From positions 1-49,461 of the forward strand of contig JAJQBS010000117.1 in NCBI GenBank assembly GCA_021203145.1: DNA of 49,461 nt. The letters are read 5' to 3'. This document shows positions 49,259-49,461 of this stretch, piece after piece. Below the pieces are notes generated by a model that was not told where the DNA came from, ran no database searches, and saw nothing but the letters and a program-made list of their open reading frames with translations. This DNA comes from Lachnospiraceae bacterium. GTDB lineage: Bacteria > Bacillota > Clostridia > Lachnospirales > Lachnospiraceae. The translations under genes were made by a program, and so were the position numbers. The stretch's first letter is position 1, and every line of letters begins with the position of its first letter.

Positions 49259-49461
49259 TTCTCGTACAGCTTCGTGTACACCCCATTTTTCGCGAGCAGC
49301 TCCTCGTGCGTTCCCTGCTCCTCGATGCCCTTCGGCGTGAGAACGAGGATTTTCTGCGCATTGCGGATCGTTGAGAGACGATGCGCAATGACAAAGGTTG
49401 TGCGGCCCTTTGCCAGCTTTTCGAGGGACTGCTGCACGATCCGCTCACTCTCGTTGTCAAG
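49252..49461 (-). CDS. ABC transporter ATP-binding/permease protein, C-terminal end (partial)
   Basis: The last 69 codons of a gene that begins beyond the window. It reads from the D-loop ([19 protein letters not shown]) through the H-loop ([20 protein letters not shown]) to the usual ending ([19 protein letters not shown]). This is typical of exporter half-transporters of the MsbA/LmrA type with fused membrane and nucleotide-binding domains. The substrate is unknown. Confidence 0.85.
   Translation of the reverse strand, partial: LDNESERIVQQSLEKLAKGRTTFVIAHRLSTIRNAQKILVLTPKGIEEQGTHEELLAKNGVYTKLYENR

Overview
The window reads as the chromosome of an endospore-forming, anaerobic-type Clostridia, most likely a gut Lachnospiraceae relative. 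The reasons are spoVAD/spoVAE, AGGAGG-type ribosome binding sites, mid-range GC, Opp- and Ssu-type ABC importers, a FGGY sugar kinase, an AraC-type regulator with a membrane sensor, and a DUF4869 gene. The genus is an inference. Almost every gene lies on the minus strand. The plus-strand exceptions are a DUF4869/P-loop gene pair, a LacI-type regulator and two gene remnants. I see no rRNA, tRNA, CRISPR array, prophage or intact insertion sequence.

Layout. 1-280: 32-bp tandem repeats and the tail of a broken gene. 0.5-4.1 kb: metY (sulfur assimilation) with a strong promoter, tatD-rsmA, and a decayed AAA-ATPase remnant. 4.1-15.0 kb: a ten-gene operon for an Mrp/Mbh-type cation/proton antiporter with four large antiporter-like subunits and no electron-input subunit. 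15.3-18.3 kb: a deleted ATPase remnant, spoVAE, spoVAD and an Rpn/PD-(D/E)XK gene with a KGIE repeat tail. 18.7-22.4 kb: plsC, a HAD phosphatase, a MarR regulator with an upstream dyad, and a DUF4143 ATPase.

22.7-43.1 kb is a large catabolic cluster, all on the minus strand. In transcription order it holds a beta-propeller lactonase, a ChbG/YdjC deacetylase, two paralogous cupin-like proteins, a lipoprotein solute-binding protein, a HAD phosphatase, a second solute-binding protein, OppB-C-D-F, an alpha/beta hydrolase, a double VOC-domain protein, an AraC membrane sensor-regulator cut by an in-frame TAG, an aldo/keto reductase and a FGGY kinase. It looks like import of an oligosaccharide or glycoside-like compound followed by deacylation, lactone opening or isomerisation, reduction and phosphorylation. 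The substrate is unknown. Two upstream regions in the cluster (38.96-39.06 and 43.12-43.17 kb) share an AT-rich element.

43.4-44.9 kb: a promoter and a two-gene module of a DUF4869 protein and a P-loop ATPase with a TOPRIM-like C-terminal half; this is the best candidate here for an undescribed system. 45.0-49.0 kb: an Ssu/Tau-type ABC importer divergent from a LacI regulator. 49.1-49.5 kb: 32-bp tandem repeats running into the 3' end of an ABC exporter gene that continues past the window.

A recurring theme is short tandem repeats of 20-33 bp. In three places they overlap the stop codon of a gene (21128, 41770, 49252). There is also visible gene decay: a nonsense codon in the AraC regulator, a probable frameshift in a cupin gene, and at least three remnants.
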